A DNA stretch of 64,000 nt from Corallococcus sp. NCRR (GTDB taxonomy: Bacteria > Myxococcota > Myxococcia > Myxococcales > Myxococcaceae), in contig NZ_CP114039.1 of NCBI RefSeq assembly GCF_026965535.1, forward strand, positions 9,035,461 through 9,099,460. The letters run 5' to 3'. The notes beneath the pieces were generated by a model that saw only the letters and a program-made list of their open reading frames with translations, searched no databases and was not told where the DNA came from. Of the stretch, positions 18,542 through 27,000 are shown piece after piece. The translations under genes and the position numbers were made by a program. Within the stretch, counting starts at the first letter, position 1. Every line of letters begins with the position of its first letter.

Positions 18542-20533
18542 GTGCGACGGTGGGCGGCGCTGGCATGCATGGCTTTGCTCATCGCGGGCTGTGCTTCAGC
18601 ACCGTCACAGGGTGGCACCTGGAGCTACGGAACCCCGGTGGCGCGGGCATCCTGGCGGCCGTGGGCTGGAGGTGTCCGGAAGGCTTCGGCTGGGTCGCGT
18701 GACGACAGGGGATGGGCCTGTGGTGGCCGTCCCCTGCCTCAAGGCTGGCCCGACCTGGAGCGCAGTGAACAGCGCCTCGGGCCGTTCCTGGCCTGTGCCT
18801 CGCCCGCGGCCTTCTTGGCCATGCAGCGAGGCGTGGACATGGCCCGGCTGGTGGAGTCCCTGGATGATTGGGACGCCGTCCGGCTGGGGGCGTTGGGGCC
18901 GTTGGATGCGAAGGCCTCCAGCGTCCTTCAGCGCAAGCGCGCGGCCTTCCTCGTCAGCGCGGTCGAGAAGTATGGCGCTCCACGCGCGGAGGTGTTCGCC
19001 CTCTTCATCCTGCACGCCAGCTTCGATGATGAGTTGCGGGACCTGGTCCAGCGACTGGCCCGCGACAAGCAGCTCGGGGAGACGCTGGTTGGCATGCCCA
19101 CCGTGCGCGAGGAGCTGCTGCGCCGGGGATTGAAGGTCTCGGCGTCTCCGGAGCGGGAAGAGCGAGCCGGTGACGTCCTGCGGGGATTGGAGCGCGCGGG
19201 GCGGGACGCGCTGTCCAGCACTGACGTGAGCGCGGGGGCCCGCTACGTGGAGTTCTCCGCGATGCGTGCGCAATTGCCGCCGCCCTACCAGGAAGCGCTC
19301 GACGCGGTGGAGAGGGCTCTGATGGCGGGGCACTTCTCACCGGGCAATGTGGTGCGAGGTGGATTCGACCACCTGACCTTCGGCGTCCCGATGGGCTTCC
19401 TCCATCTGGTCGCGGGGACGGCGCAGGGAGCGTCGTCGCTCGCGAAGGGCAGGTACGAACAGGCCACGCGGGAGCTGGCGCCCGCCGCGCTCATGGTGGC
19501 GCTGTACGCGGGAGGCAAAGCCGCGAGAGACCGGCCCACCTTCGACGTGGAGGCGCTCAAGGCGGCGGTGGAGCGGCTGGAGGAACAGCTCGGAGTGAAC
19601 GCCACGCGAGAGCTGCTGCGTCAGCTCCGGGCAAGCCGGGAAGGTGCCCACCTCGCCGCCGAGTGGGGAGAAGCCGGAGCGTTGGCGCTTTATGAGGCCC
19701 GAGGCAACCCGGCGAAGGCCCAGGCCCTGCTTGCGGAGGCAAGCCGCGAACGTCCGGGAGGTGCACAGAAGAGTACCGGCGGTTCCGCCCTGTCGAAGGA
19801 CTTCGCGGGAGTGCCGCCGGAGGTCCTGGAGGCAAGGCTCGCGCAGGTGGAGTGGGAGGCCACGGGTCCCCGCCTGTCCCGCGATGTGTCCTTCCTGAAG
19901 AACCATCCACCGGAGCGGGATGCGCCCCGAGGAGCCGAAGGTCACCCGCTCTGGACCGAGTACGTGAGTTATCGCGAGGCCCGGCTCGCAGAGCTGGAAC
20001 GGGGCACGCCCGCCAAAGGCCCGCTGCGCTGGGAGGGCTACCTGGACCTGCGCGGGCAGTTCATCCGGGGGCTGATGTTCGAGCGGGCCATGGTCGCCCG
20101 GCTGCGGGCGGATGCGGCACTGCCCCGAGCGCAACGTCGGTGGCTCCAGGACTTTGATCAGCCGCGAATCGAAACGCACGTGGGCATGACGAAGGCGGAC
20201 CTGCGCTTCGCGGATGCATTGGTCATCGAGACGAAGCCACCCTCAGGGCAACCGCCACGCATGGAGACCTTCAGCTTCAAGAGCCGCGACCTACGTTCGC
20301 TCGTCTCGAAGGCACTGTTGTCCCAGATGAAAGCGGACGCGACTGGAGCCCTCCGCTATTACGGTGAAACCGTGGACATCCGCCGGCCGGGACTTGAAGG
20401 CATGGTGCGCATCCAGAAAGTCCACCTCATCTATGAAGGAAACGTCTTCAAACCTCGGAATGAGCAAATACTGGAGTCCGCCCTGAATGCCGCCGAAACG
20501 GCTGCCCGCGGCGTGGAGATCCAGTTCCAATGA
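18542..20533 (+). CDS. SitA-like polymorphic lipoprotein toxin with nuclease-like C-terminus
   Basis: A 663-residue lipoprotein. GTG at 18542 is preferred because it opens a compact signal with lipobox (MRRWAALACMALLIAGC, Cys17); the frame is open to 18461, but those codons lie inside the preceding gene. The middle (about 75-330) is helical, with a segment reading FGVPMGFLHLVAGTAQGASS followed by a LAPAALMVALYAGG stretch, seen in myxobacterial polymorphic lipoproteins. The C-terminal 170 residues have a restriction-endonuclease-like signature, FADALVIETK (Asp558, Glu563, Lys565). SitA proteins pass between kin cells by TraA-dependent outer-membrane exchange and kill cells lacking immunity. 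Placement in that system is inferred from the lipobox, architecture and adjacent candidate immunity gene. No SitB-like gene is seen upstream. Confidence 0.62.
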   Translation: MRRWAALACMALLIAGCASAPSQGGTWSYGTPVARASWRPWAGGVRKASAGSRDDRGWACGGRPLPQGWPDLERSEQRLGPFLACASPAAFLAMQRGVDMARLVESLDDWDAVRLGALGPLDAKASSVLQRKRAAFLVSAVEKYGAPRAEVFALFILHASFDDELRDLVQRLARDKQLGETLVGMPTVREELLRRGLKVSASPEREERAGDVLRGLERAGRDALSSTDVSAGARYVEFSAMRAQLPPPYQEALDAVERALMAGHFSPGNVVRGGFDHLTFGVPMGFLHLVAGTAQGASSLAKGRYEQATRELAPAALMVALYAGGKAARDRPTFDVEALKAAVERLEEQLGVNATRELLRQLRASREGAHLAAEWGEAGALALYEARGNPAKAQALLAEASRERPGGAQKSTGGSALSKDFAGVPPEVLEARLAQVEWEATGPRLSRDVSFLKNHPPERDAPRGAEGHPLWTEYVSYREARLAELERGTPAKGPLRWEGYLDLRGQFIRGLMFERAMVARLRADAALPRAQRRWLQDFDQPRIETHVGMTKADLRFADALVIETKPPSGQPPRMETFSFKSRDLRSLVSKALLSQMKADATGALRYYGETVDIRRPGLEGMVRIQKVHLIYEGNVFKPRNEQILESALNAAETAARGVEIQFQ

Positions 20534-21849
20534 TGGATGACGAGTTCCTCTTCATCTTCAAAGGGGGTTTCGATGCCCTCGCCGATCCGCTGAGCGAGCT
20601 GAGCCCCTTTTTCGACGCGCTGGAATCGGAAGCTGGCGATTGGATGCCGGACATCACCAAGGGGAAGCGGCGCCGTGGATACACACGTGCGGCGGTGATG
20701 AAGGCTCTGTCTGAGTCACGCGACGAGAACAGCACTTCCGTCGGACTCTATCGCACCACGGAGCCCAAGCTGGACATGACACTCCTGCTCTGGTTTCCGC
20801 CCCTGCCTCCAGCCTTGGAGACATGGCTCAACGTGAAGTCACTCGTCCCCTTCACGGATGAAGGCCACTGCCGGTCATTCGTGGAGATGGTCCGCGCCTG
20901 GGCCATCCGGTATCCGGTGGCATCCCATGCCTATGCGCATAGCGCGGCGGACAGCGAACTGTCGGGGGCTCCCCATTATGGAAGGGAGGAACGGCTCGGT
21001 CGGAAGAACGGATTCGACCAGATCCACGCCGTGTACTGGCTCAACCTCTTCGGCCCAAAGCTGGTGGACACCGTCGGCCGAGAGCGCATGCGCTCCACTC
21101 CCGCCCACCGCGTCGAAGAGCTCCCGGACGGTTCCATCCTCCTCGTCACCTGGCCCACCGCCGCGGACTTCGCCACCGAGGCCGCCCGCGTCGCCCAGGC
21201 CCGCGCCTGGGTCCATCTGCGGCCGGACCTGGACTTCGACACCGTGATGGCCACCCTCCGCGAACGGAGCGCGACCCTCGCACCCGTCGAACCCCGCTTC
21301 GCTCCAGACGTCGCCCCGCTGCTCTCACGCCTGCCCGAATATGTGTCCCTGGCCCAGCGTCAGCGGCGCATCGCTGAGCTCAACGCCTACGTCCCGCCAG
21401 AGCCGGACGAGTGGCTCCCGCTCGACGCCGCCCTGCCTCCGGACGTGGCCGACCCGAAGGCCGCTCTCGACCAGTACGCCTCCCTCGCGGAACGCCTCGT
21501 GGCGCTGCTCCACACGCCGGTGCCCTCCGTCCTCAAGGGGTCCCCCGAGTCCCTGACGGACATCGACCTCCACTTCTGGAAGGAGACCTTCCCGGACACC
21601 TTCGAGCGGCACAACATCGATGCCATCGCGGTGCCCGCCGTGGGGGCCTACCTGGGCGAGGTGCTGGTCAAACACCTGGGCGGACAGTGGCTTCCCCGCA
21701 AGCAGTGGATGGAAGCCCAGGTCCGCGTCGGAGACCGCGTGTGGCTGCCCTTCGCCCGCGCGCACCGCTACATGCGGTCCACGCAGGCGCTCTTGGACCA
21801 CTCCCTCACCCAGCTCTACCGCGTCGCCGAACGCCACGCCCGCTACTGA
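20530..21849 (+). CDS. putative immunity protein to the upstream lipoprotein toxin
   Basis: A 439-residue cytoplasmic protein without a signal or membrane helix. Its ATG overlaps the toxin stop by ATGA, an arrangement that favours coupled synthesis; a second ATG follows at once (20533). The middle segment (about 130-270) has a pattern resembling the DUF3396/TsiV type VI immunity family: HAVYWLNLFGPKLVDTVG, then VEELPDGSILLVTWP. The C-terminal part (about 360-439) has VGAYLGEVLVKHLGGQW, seen in other immunity-type proteins. It is larger than most single-domain immunity proteins, suggesting two fused domains. The role as cognate antidote is inferred from gene order and this resemblance. Its last 7 nt overlap the 3' end of the convergent small lipoprotein gene. 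Confidence 0.6.
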   Translation: MMDDEFLFIFKGGFDALADPLSELSPFFDALESEAGDWMPDITKGKRRRGYTRAAVMKALSESRDENSTSVGLYRTTEPKLDMTLLLWFPPLPPALETWLNVKSLVPFTDEGHCRSFVEMVRAWAIRYPVASHAYAHSAADSELSGAPHYGREERLGRKNGFDQIHAVYWLNLFGPKLVDTVGRERMRSTPAHRVEELPDGSILLVTWPTAADFATEAARVAQARAWVHLRPDLDFDTVMATLRERSATLAPVEPRFAPDVAPLLSRLPEYVSLAQRQRRIAELNAYVPPEPDEWLPLDAALPPDVADPKAALDQYASLAERLVALLHTPVPSVLKGSPESLTDIDLHFWKETFPDTFERHNIDAIAVPAVGAYLGEVLVKHLGGQWLPRKQWMEAQVRVGDRVWLPFARAHRYMRSTQALLDHSLTQLYRVAERHARY

Positions 21850-22040
21850 GCCGGCGGCTTGAGGTCGTCCGGCAACCGCTCCAGCGGCGGACGCTCCAGC
21901 GCCCCCGGCCGCTCCACGCCGGAGGCCGTGCCCGCGTCCTCCACGATGGTGCCCGCGTCGCTCTGCCCCGTGGGCGGCGAGGGCTTGTCCGAACAGCCAA
22001 CGAGAACTCCGACACACAACACGAAGAGCCAGTGGCGCAT
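21843..22040 (-). CDS. small lipoprotein, unknown function
   Basis: A 65-residue lipoprotein starting at the ATG at 22040 with AGGAG 6 nt upstream. The signal MRHWLFVLCVGVLVGC has a clear lipobox (LVGC). The mature part is short, Pro/Glu/Asp-rich and probably disordered (many PP, DAG and ERP units), with no cysteine. It lies 8 nt downstream of the YcnI-like gene and is likely the last gene of that minus-strand operon. Its TAG stop lies inside the last codons of the convergent immunity gene. Function not recognised. Confidence 0.7.
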   Translation of the reverse strand: MRHWLFVLCVGVLVGCSDKPSPPTGQSDAGTIVEDAGTASGVERPGALERPPLERLPDDLKPPAQ

Positions 22041-22048
22041 GGTCGCTC

Positions 22049-22768
22049 CTAGTACTTCACCCAGATGACCGTGCCCGGATGGATCTGCGTGAGCGCGGTG
22101 ACGCCGGGCTCCTTCTCGATGAGCGCCTGCGTGACGGGGTTGAAGCTGTACGCCTGCGTGCCGGACCACACGATGAGCGCGTCCTTGAACACGGTCAGGT
22201 CATGCACGTGCTCGTCCACCGTGTACTGGTTCCAACCCGGCAGCCGCGAAGGCAGCAGGTAGAGCGACGGCGCCGGGTTCTCGGAAGCCCCCGTGCCCGC
22301 GTCCCCGTCGTGGTTGTGCTCGCCTCCCGCCGTGCTCGTCCACGCCACCACCGTCTCCACGCCCGCTGGCGTGCTGCACGTCTGCGTCGTGGGGAAGAAC
22401 AGCGTGGTGAACGGCTTCGAGGGCAGCTTCATGCGCAGCCCCAGGTGGAAGAAGTGCGTGTCCGCCGCCTTCACGGCGCCCGAGGGCCGGGTCCACGTCA
22501 CCGCCGTCACGTTGCCGTTGGCGTCCTTCTCCACCTCGGCCGTGCCGAACACGGAGTCCACCGGGCGCACCCCCGTCACGCCCTCCGGAATCTGGACCCG
22601 CATCTTGGACGTGTCCACGCCGTCACAGCCGTGGCTCACCGTGATGTCGGCCTCGAAGGTCGCACCGGCATAGGGAGGCGTGGCCCCCGCCACCGCCGCG
22701 TGCGCGAAGGCGGACGAGGACAGCAGCGAACCCGTGACGACACACAACGGCCCCAGGAAAGACTTCAT
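22049..22768 (-). CDS. YcnI-like DUF1775 copper-associated secreted protein
   Basis: A 239-residue exported protein starting at ATG 22768, with GGAG 8 nt upstream. Its signal peptide probably ends at SSAFA, leaving His as the first mature residue (HAAVAGATPP). The next 120 residues follow the DUF1775/YcnI pattern: YAGATFEADITVSHGCDG, VQIPEGVTGVRP, LGLRMKLP. In Bacillus YcnI, the N-terminal His after cleavage and a Glu bind Cu(II); the same His placement is seen here. The C-terminal extension has a His-rich patch (GGEHNHDGDAG) and a hydrophobic tail, but no obvious anchoring helix. The gene sits between a two-heme-motif lipoprotein and a small lipoprotein on the same strand, and about 5 kb from the MbnP/MbnH pair, suggesting a copper-handling neighbourhood. 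Confidence 0.8.
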   Translation of the reverse strand: MKSFLGPLCVVTGSLLSSSAFAHAAVAGATPPYAGATFEADITVSHGCDGVDTSKMRVQIPEGVTGVRPVDSVFGTAEVEKDANGNVTAVTWTRPSGAVKAADTHFFHLGLRMKLPSKPFTTLFFPTTQTCSTPAGVETVVAWTSTAGGEHNHDGDAGTGASENPAPSLYLLPSRLPGWNQYTVDEHVHDLTVFKDALIVWSGTQAYSFNPVTQALIEKEPGVTALTQIHPGTVIWVKY

Positions 22769-22862
22769 CGGGTGACTCCGGGAAAAAAGGAGCATCCCGG
22801 ATAGCAGCCTCCCGTGGCGAGGCCGCTGCGGTCATTTGTCGCAGCACCCGTACCGGGCCGCC

Positions 22863-23414
22863 TCACGGCAGCGCGATGCGCCCCGGAGCGCCCTGGGCGC
22901 CCTGCTCGGTGTGACAGCTGTTGCAGTCACCGTTGCCCTGCGGCGTGGCCATCCTCCGCGACGCGCCATCCGGCCCCACCAGCCGCGCCCGGTACGGCAT
23001 CGGGAAGGGCGGCTGGAGCGTCGTGGACATGAAGTTGCCCGAGGCGTTCGGCACCAGCGTGAGCCGGACCTGATCCTCCATGTCCAGGATCTCCACCTTC
23101 ACCTTCGCCGGCTCCGCGAGCCGGGCATCACACCCGTCCGCCTCGTGAAGCGACGGGAACACCGTGCCCATGAAGAAGTACGCCATGGAGGGCGCCTGCC
23201 GCAGGTGACAGTTCCGGCAGGCGAGGCCTGGCGCCATGGTGGCTCCGGTGCCGCCCGTCGCCTCGGTCCAGAGGCTTCCGCTCGCGCACGTCGTCGGCGC
23301 GGGCCCCGGCTCCACGCCCGCGTCCACGTCCACGTCCAACACCACCGCCATCTCCGGCGCCGCCGAACATCCCAACGCGCCCCCCAGGAGCAGCGCTCTC
23401 CACGTCCACCGCAT
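22863..23414 (-). CDS. lipoprotein with two CxxCH heme-binding motifs
   Basis: A 183-residue exported lipoprotein. ATG 23414 is chosen because MRWTWRALLLGGALGC is a compact lipobox signal with GGAG 10 nt upstream; an ATG at 23438 with GAGGG upstream is a real alternative. Two CxxCH sites are seen: CRNCH, about 60 residues into the mature protein, and CNSCH near the C-terminus. Between them a beta-rich segment resembles a carboxypeptidase-regulatory or peptidase-like fold (VKVEILDMEDQVRLTLVPN). Two c-type hemes would make it an electron-transfer lipoprotein. It is followed after 94 nt by the YcnI-like copper protein. Exact redox partner unknown. Confidence 0.75.
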   Translation of the reverse strand: MRWTWRALLLGGALGCSAAPEMAVVLDVDVDAGVEPGPAPTTCASGSLWTEATGGTGATMAPGLACRNCHLRQAPSMAYFFMGTVFPSLHEADGCDARLAEPAKVKVEILDMEDQVRLTLVPNASGNFMSTTLQPPFPMPYRARLVGPDGASRRMATPQGNGDCNSCHTEQGAQGAPGRIALP

Positions 23415-24091
23415 CACGTCGCGACTCCATCCCGGCATGGCCCTCACGCTCCCGCGTAGCGCCTACCACGCACGCCGTATGCCCCCCGTGCGGCAAGAGC
23501 GCGCAGGGACGTGTCGGACCCACCCCGTATCCTCTTCAAACACTCACCTGGCGAATCCAAGGAATCCTATTTTCACTGGCAATTCACAGACACAGACAGG
23601 ACTGAGCGATTCCGCCATGGCAAGACGCTCGCGGGGAGGCGGACCCATACACTCCGCGTGTTCCCGTCGCATGATCCGATGTGTCACGTTTACACGGACA
23701 CCGCGCCCACTATCCCGCGAACAGGGGAGGTCCCCGGGTTTCCGACCTTGGGGGTCATTTGAATGTCCCTCCATTCGCGCGATGAAGTGACTCGCGGCTC
23801 AGACGCTCTCCGAATTCCGTCCCCATGAAATTCGCACCCTGCCCCGCTCCAGAATCACGCGCTTTCCGCCGTGCCCTAAATCCGGAGTGGCGCCAATGTG
23901 GGTGGGGGGGATTGCTCGCGCGCGCGCCAGGCGATACATGCGCGAAACAACGCCCCTTCACGGCGGGTGCTGATTGCGACTGAGCCCTTGAAACCCTGTC
24001 TTGCCGGGAGACAGCACCCCCCCGGCCCCTGAATCCGCGTCTCCGTGCTCCCCGCGCACGGAACACCCCCCGCCTCCCAGGAGTCGCGTCC
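23415..24091. other. intergenic region and 5' leader of the NRPS-PKS locus
   Basis: 677 bp without a supported gene, visibly less GC-rich than its surroundings, separating the divergent heme lipoprotein from the NRPS operon. It must hold the operon's promoter; I find no convincing sigma-54 (-24/-12) or strong -35/-10 match. Some small frames exist (for example 23511-23762), but they have no RBS or family-like sequence. The 3' end is C-rich and carries the operon's RBS, AGGAG at 24079-24083. Confidence 0.5.
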
Positions 24092-27000
24092 ATGTCCACC
24101 GGAACCACGCCCGGTTCTTCCCCGGTCCCCGACTTTGCGTTTTCCACTCTGGTTGAATTGCTTCGCGTCCGCGCGAGCACCCAGGGAGACCGCCGGGGCT
24201 TTACGTTCCTGCTGGACGGGGAAACGGACGAAGCGCACCTGACGTACGCGGAGCTGGATCAGAAGGCCCGGGCCATCGCGGCGGCGCTCCAGGCGCGCGG
24301 CGCCCAGGGCCAGCGGGCGCTGCTCTTGTACCCGCCCGGGCTGGACTACATCGCCGGGTTCTTCGGCTGCCTGTACGCGGGCGTGATCGCGGTCCCCATC
24401 TATCCGCCGGACCCCATGCGCCTGGCGCGCACGCTGCCGCGCCTCCTGGCCATCAGCCAGGACGCGCAGGCCACCATCGCACTCACCACCGACTTCATCT
24501 ACGGCATGGGGGAGATGCTCTTCGAGCAGGCGCCGGAGCTGCGGGAGCTGCACTGGATCGCCACGGACACGCTGGACGCGGAGGTCGCCGAGGGCTGGAA
24601 GGATCCCGGCGTGGCCACGGACACGCGGGTGTTCCTCCAGTACACGTCCGGCTCCACGTCGTCGCCCAAGGGCGTGGTGCTGACGCACGGCAACCTGCTG
24701 CACAACTCGAAGCTGATCCACTCGTGCTTCGGTCACTCGGACAAGAGCCAGGGCGTCATCTGGCTGCCGCCGTACCACGACATGGGCCTCATCGGCGGCA
24801 TCCTGCAGCCCCTGTACGGCGGCTTCCCGGTGACGCTGTTCTCGCCGGTGGACTTCCTCAAGCGCCCCATGCGCTGGCTGGAGGCCATCTCCCGCTACAA
24901 GGCCACCACCAGCGGCGGGCCGAACTTCGCGTTCGACCTGTGCGTGCGCAAGAGCACGCCGGAGGAGCGCGCGAAGCTGGACCTGAGCCACTGGGACCTG
25001 GCCTTCAACGGCGCGGAGCCCATCATGCCGGACACGCTCCGGCGCTTCGCGGAGGCGTTCGGTCCGCGGGGCTTCCGCTCGGAGGCCATCTATCCCTGCT
25101 ACGGCCTGGCGGAGGGCACGCTCATCGCCTCCGGCGGTGACAAGCGCGAACTGCCGGTGCAGCGCACCGTGGATGGGGGCGCGCTGAAGGACAACCGCGT
25201 GGTGGCGAAGGAGGCGGCGAGCCCCGGCGCCCAGACGCTGGTGGGCTCCGGCCGCAACCTCACGGATCAGCGCCTGGTCATCGCGCATCCGGAGACGGGC
25301 GCGCCACTGCCCGCGGGCCAGGTGGGCGAGATCCGCGTCGCCGGGCCCAGCATCGCGCAGGGCTACTGGGGCCGCGAGGAGCAGACGCGGACCACCTTCC
25401 AGCAGCCCCTGGCCGGCACGGGCGACCCGACGCCGTTCCTGCGCACGGGCGACCTGGGCTTCCTCTCGGACGGCGAGCTGTTCGTCACCGGCCGCCTGAA
25501 GGACCTGATCATCATCCGCGGGCGCAACCACTACCCGCAGGACATCGAGCGCACGGTGGAGTCCGCCCACCCCGCCATCCGCCCCGGCTGCACGGCGGCG
25601 TTCTCCATCGAGCAGGATGACGAGGAGCGCCTCATCGTCGTGACCGAGGTGGACCGCCGCGCGGTGGAGCGCGATGGCGTGGACCTGGACGCGCTGGCGC
25701 AGGGCATCCGGCAGGCCGTCGCGGCCGGGCATGACCTGCAGGCCCAGGGAGTGGTGCTGCTGGGGCCGGGCGCCATCCCGAAGACGTCCAGCGGCAAGAT
25801 CCAACGCTTCGCCACCCGCGCGGAGTACGTCGCGGACACGCTGGAGGCGCTGCACAAGAGCGTCCTTGCCGCCGCGCCGGCCCCCGCGCCCGAGGCCGTG
25901 AAGACCGCGGCCCCGGAAGCCGCCGCCGCGCCCGCGCCCGTGGGCCCGGACACCAGCATGCTCCAGAAGATGCTGGCGGTGGTGACGGACGTCACCGCGC
26001 GCCGGGCCATGGTGGCGGTGTTCCTCCAGGAGCAGGCCGCGCAGGTGCTGCGGCTGCCCACCGCGCAGGTGGACGCGCAGAAGCCGCTGCACGCCTACGG
26101 CGTGGACTCGCTGATGGCGGTGGACTTCAAGAGCGCGGTGGACGCGGGGCTGGGCATCGACCTGCCGCTGTCGGACGTGCTCCAGGGCGTGTCGCTGTCG
26201 AAGCTGGCGGAGGTGGTGGTGACGCTGATGTCGGCGCCTCCGTCCCAGCAGGCCTCGAACGCGGTGGCCGCCTCGTCCGCCACGGGGGACGCGCCCCTGT
26301 CTGGTGGACAGCAGGCGCTGTGGTTCATGCACCAGCTCGCGCCGGAGAGCGCCGCCTACCACGTGCCCGTCGCGGTGCGTGTGCGCGCGGGGCTGGACGC
26401 GAACGCGCTGAAGGGCGCCTTCGAGGCGCTGGTGGCCCGCCACCCTGCCCTGCGCACCACGTTCGTCATGGCGGCCACCGGCCCCGTGCAGCGCGTGCAC
26501 GCGGAGCTGCCGCTGGACTTCGTCGTCACGGACGCGAAGGGCTGGAGCGACGCGCAGGTCGCGGAGCACCTGTCCGCCGAGGCCCGCCGCCCGTTCGACC
26601 TGGAGAAGGGTCCGCTCCTGCGCGTGCGGCTGGTGTCGCGGTCCGCGGAGGACCACGCGCTGCTCATCTCCATGCACCACATCGTCACCGACTTCTGGTC
26701 GCTCGCGGTGATGGCGGAGGAGCTGGACGCGCTCTACCCGGCGCTCAAGCTGGGCAAGCGGCCCACGCTGGCGCAGCCCGCGCGCACCTACGCGGACTAC
26801 GCGCGCTGGCAGTCGGAGATGCTCACCGGCGCTCGTGGCCAGGCGCTGGAGAAGTACTGGCGCGAGCAGCTGTCCGGCGCGCCGCCGGTGCTGGACCTGC
26901 CCACGGACCACCCGCGTCCCCCGGTGCAGACCTTCAACGGCCGCGTCCACACCACCCGGCTGAACGCGGACGTCGCGAGCGCGGTGAAGACGCTGGCGCG

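Noticed and set aside
23511..23762. Small plus-strand frame in the leader of the NRPS operon
   Set aside because: No RBS, no recognisable sequence and atypical composition; treated as noncoding.
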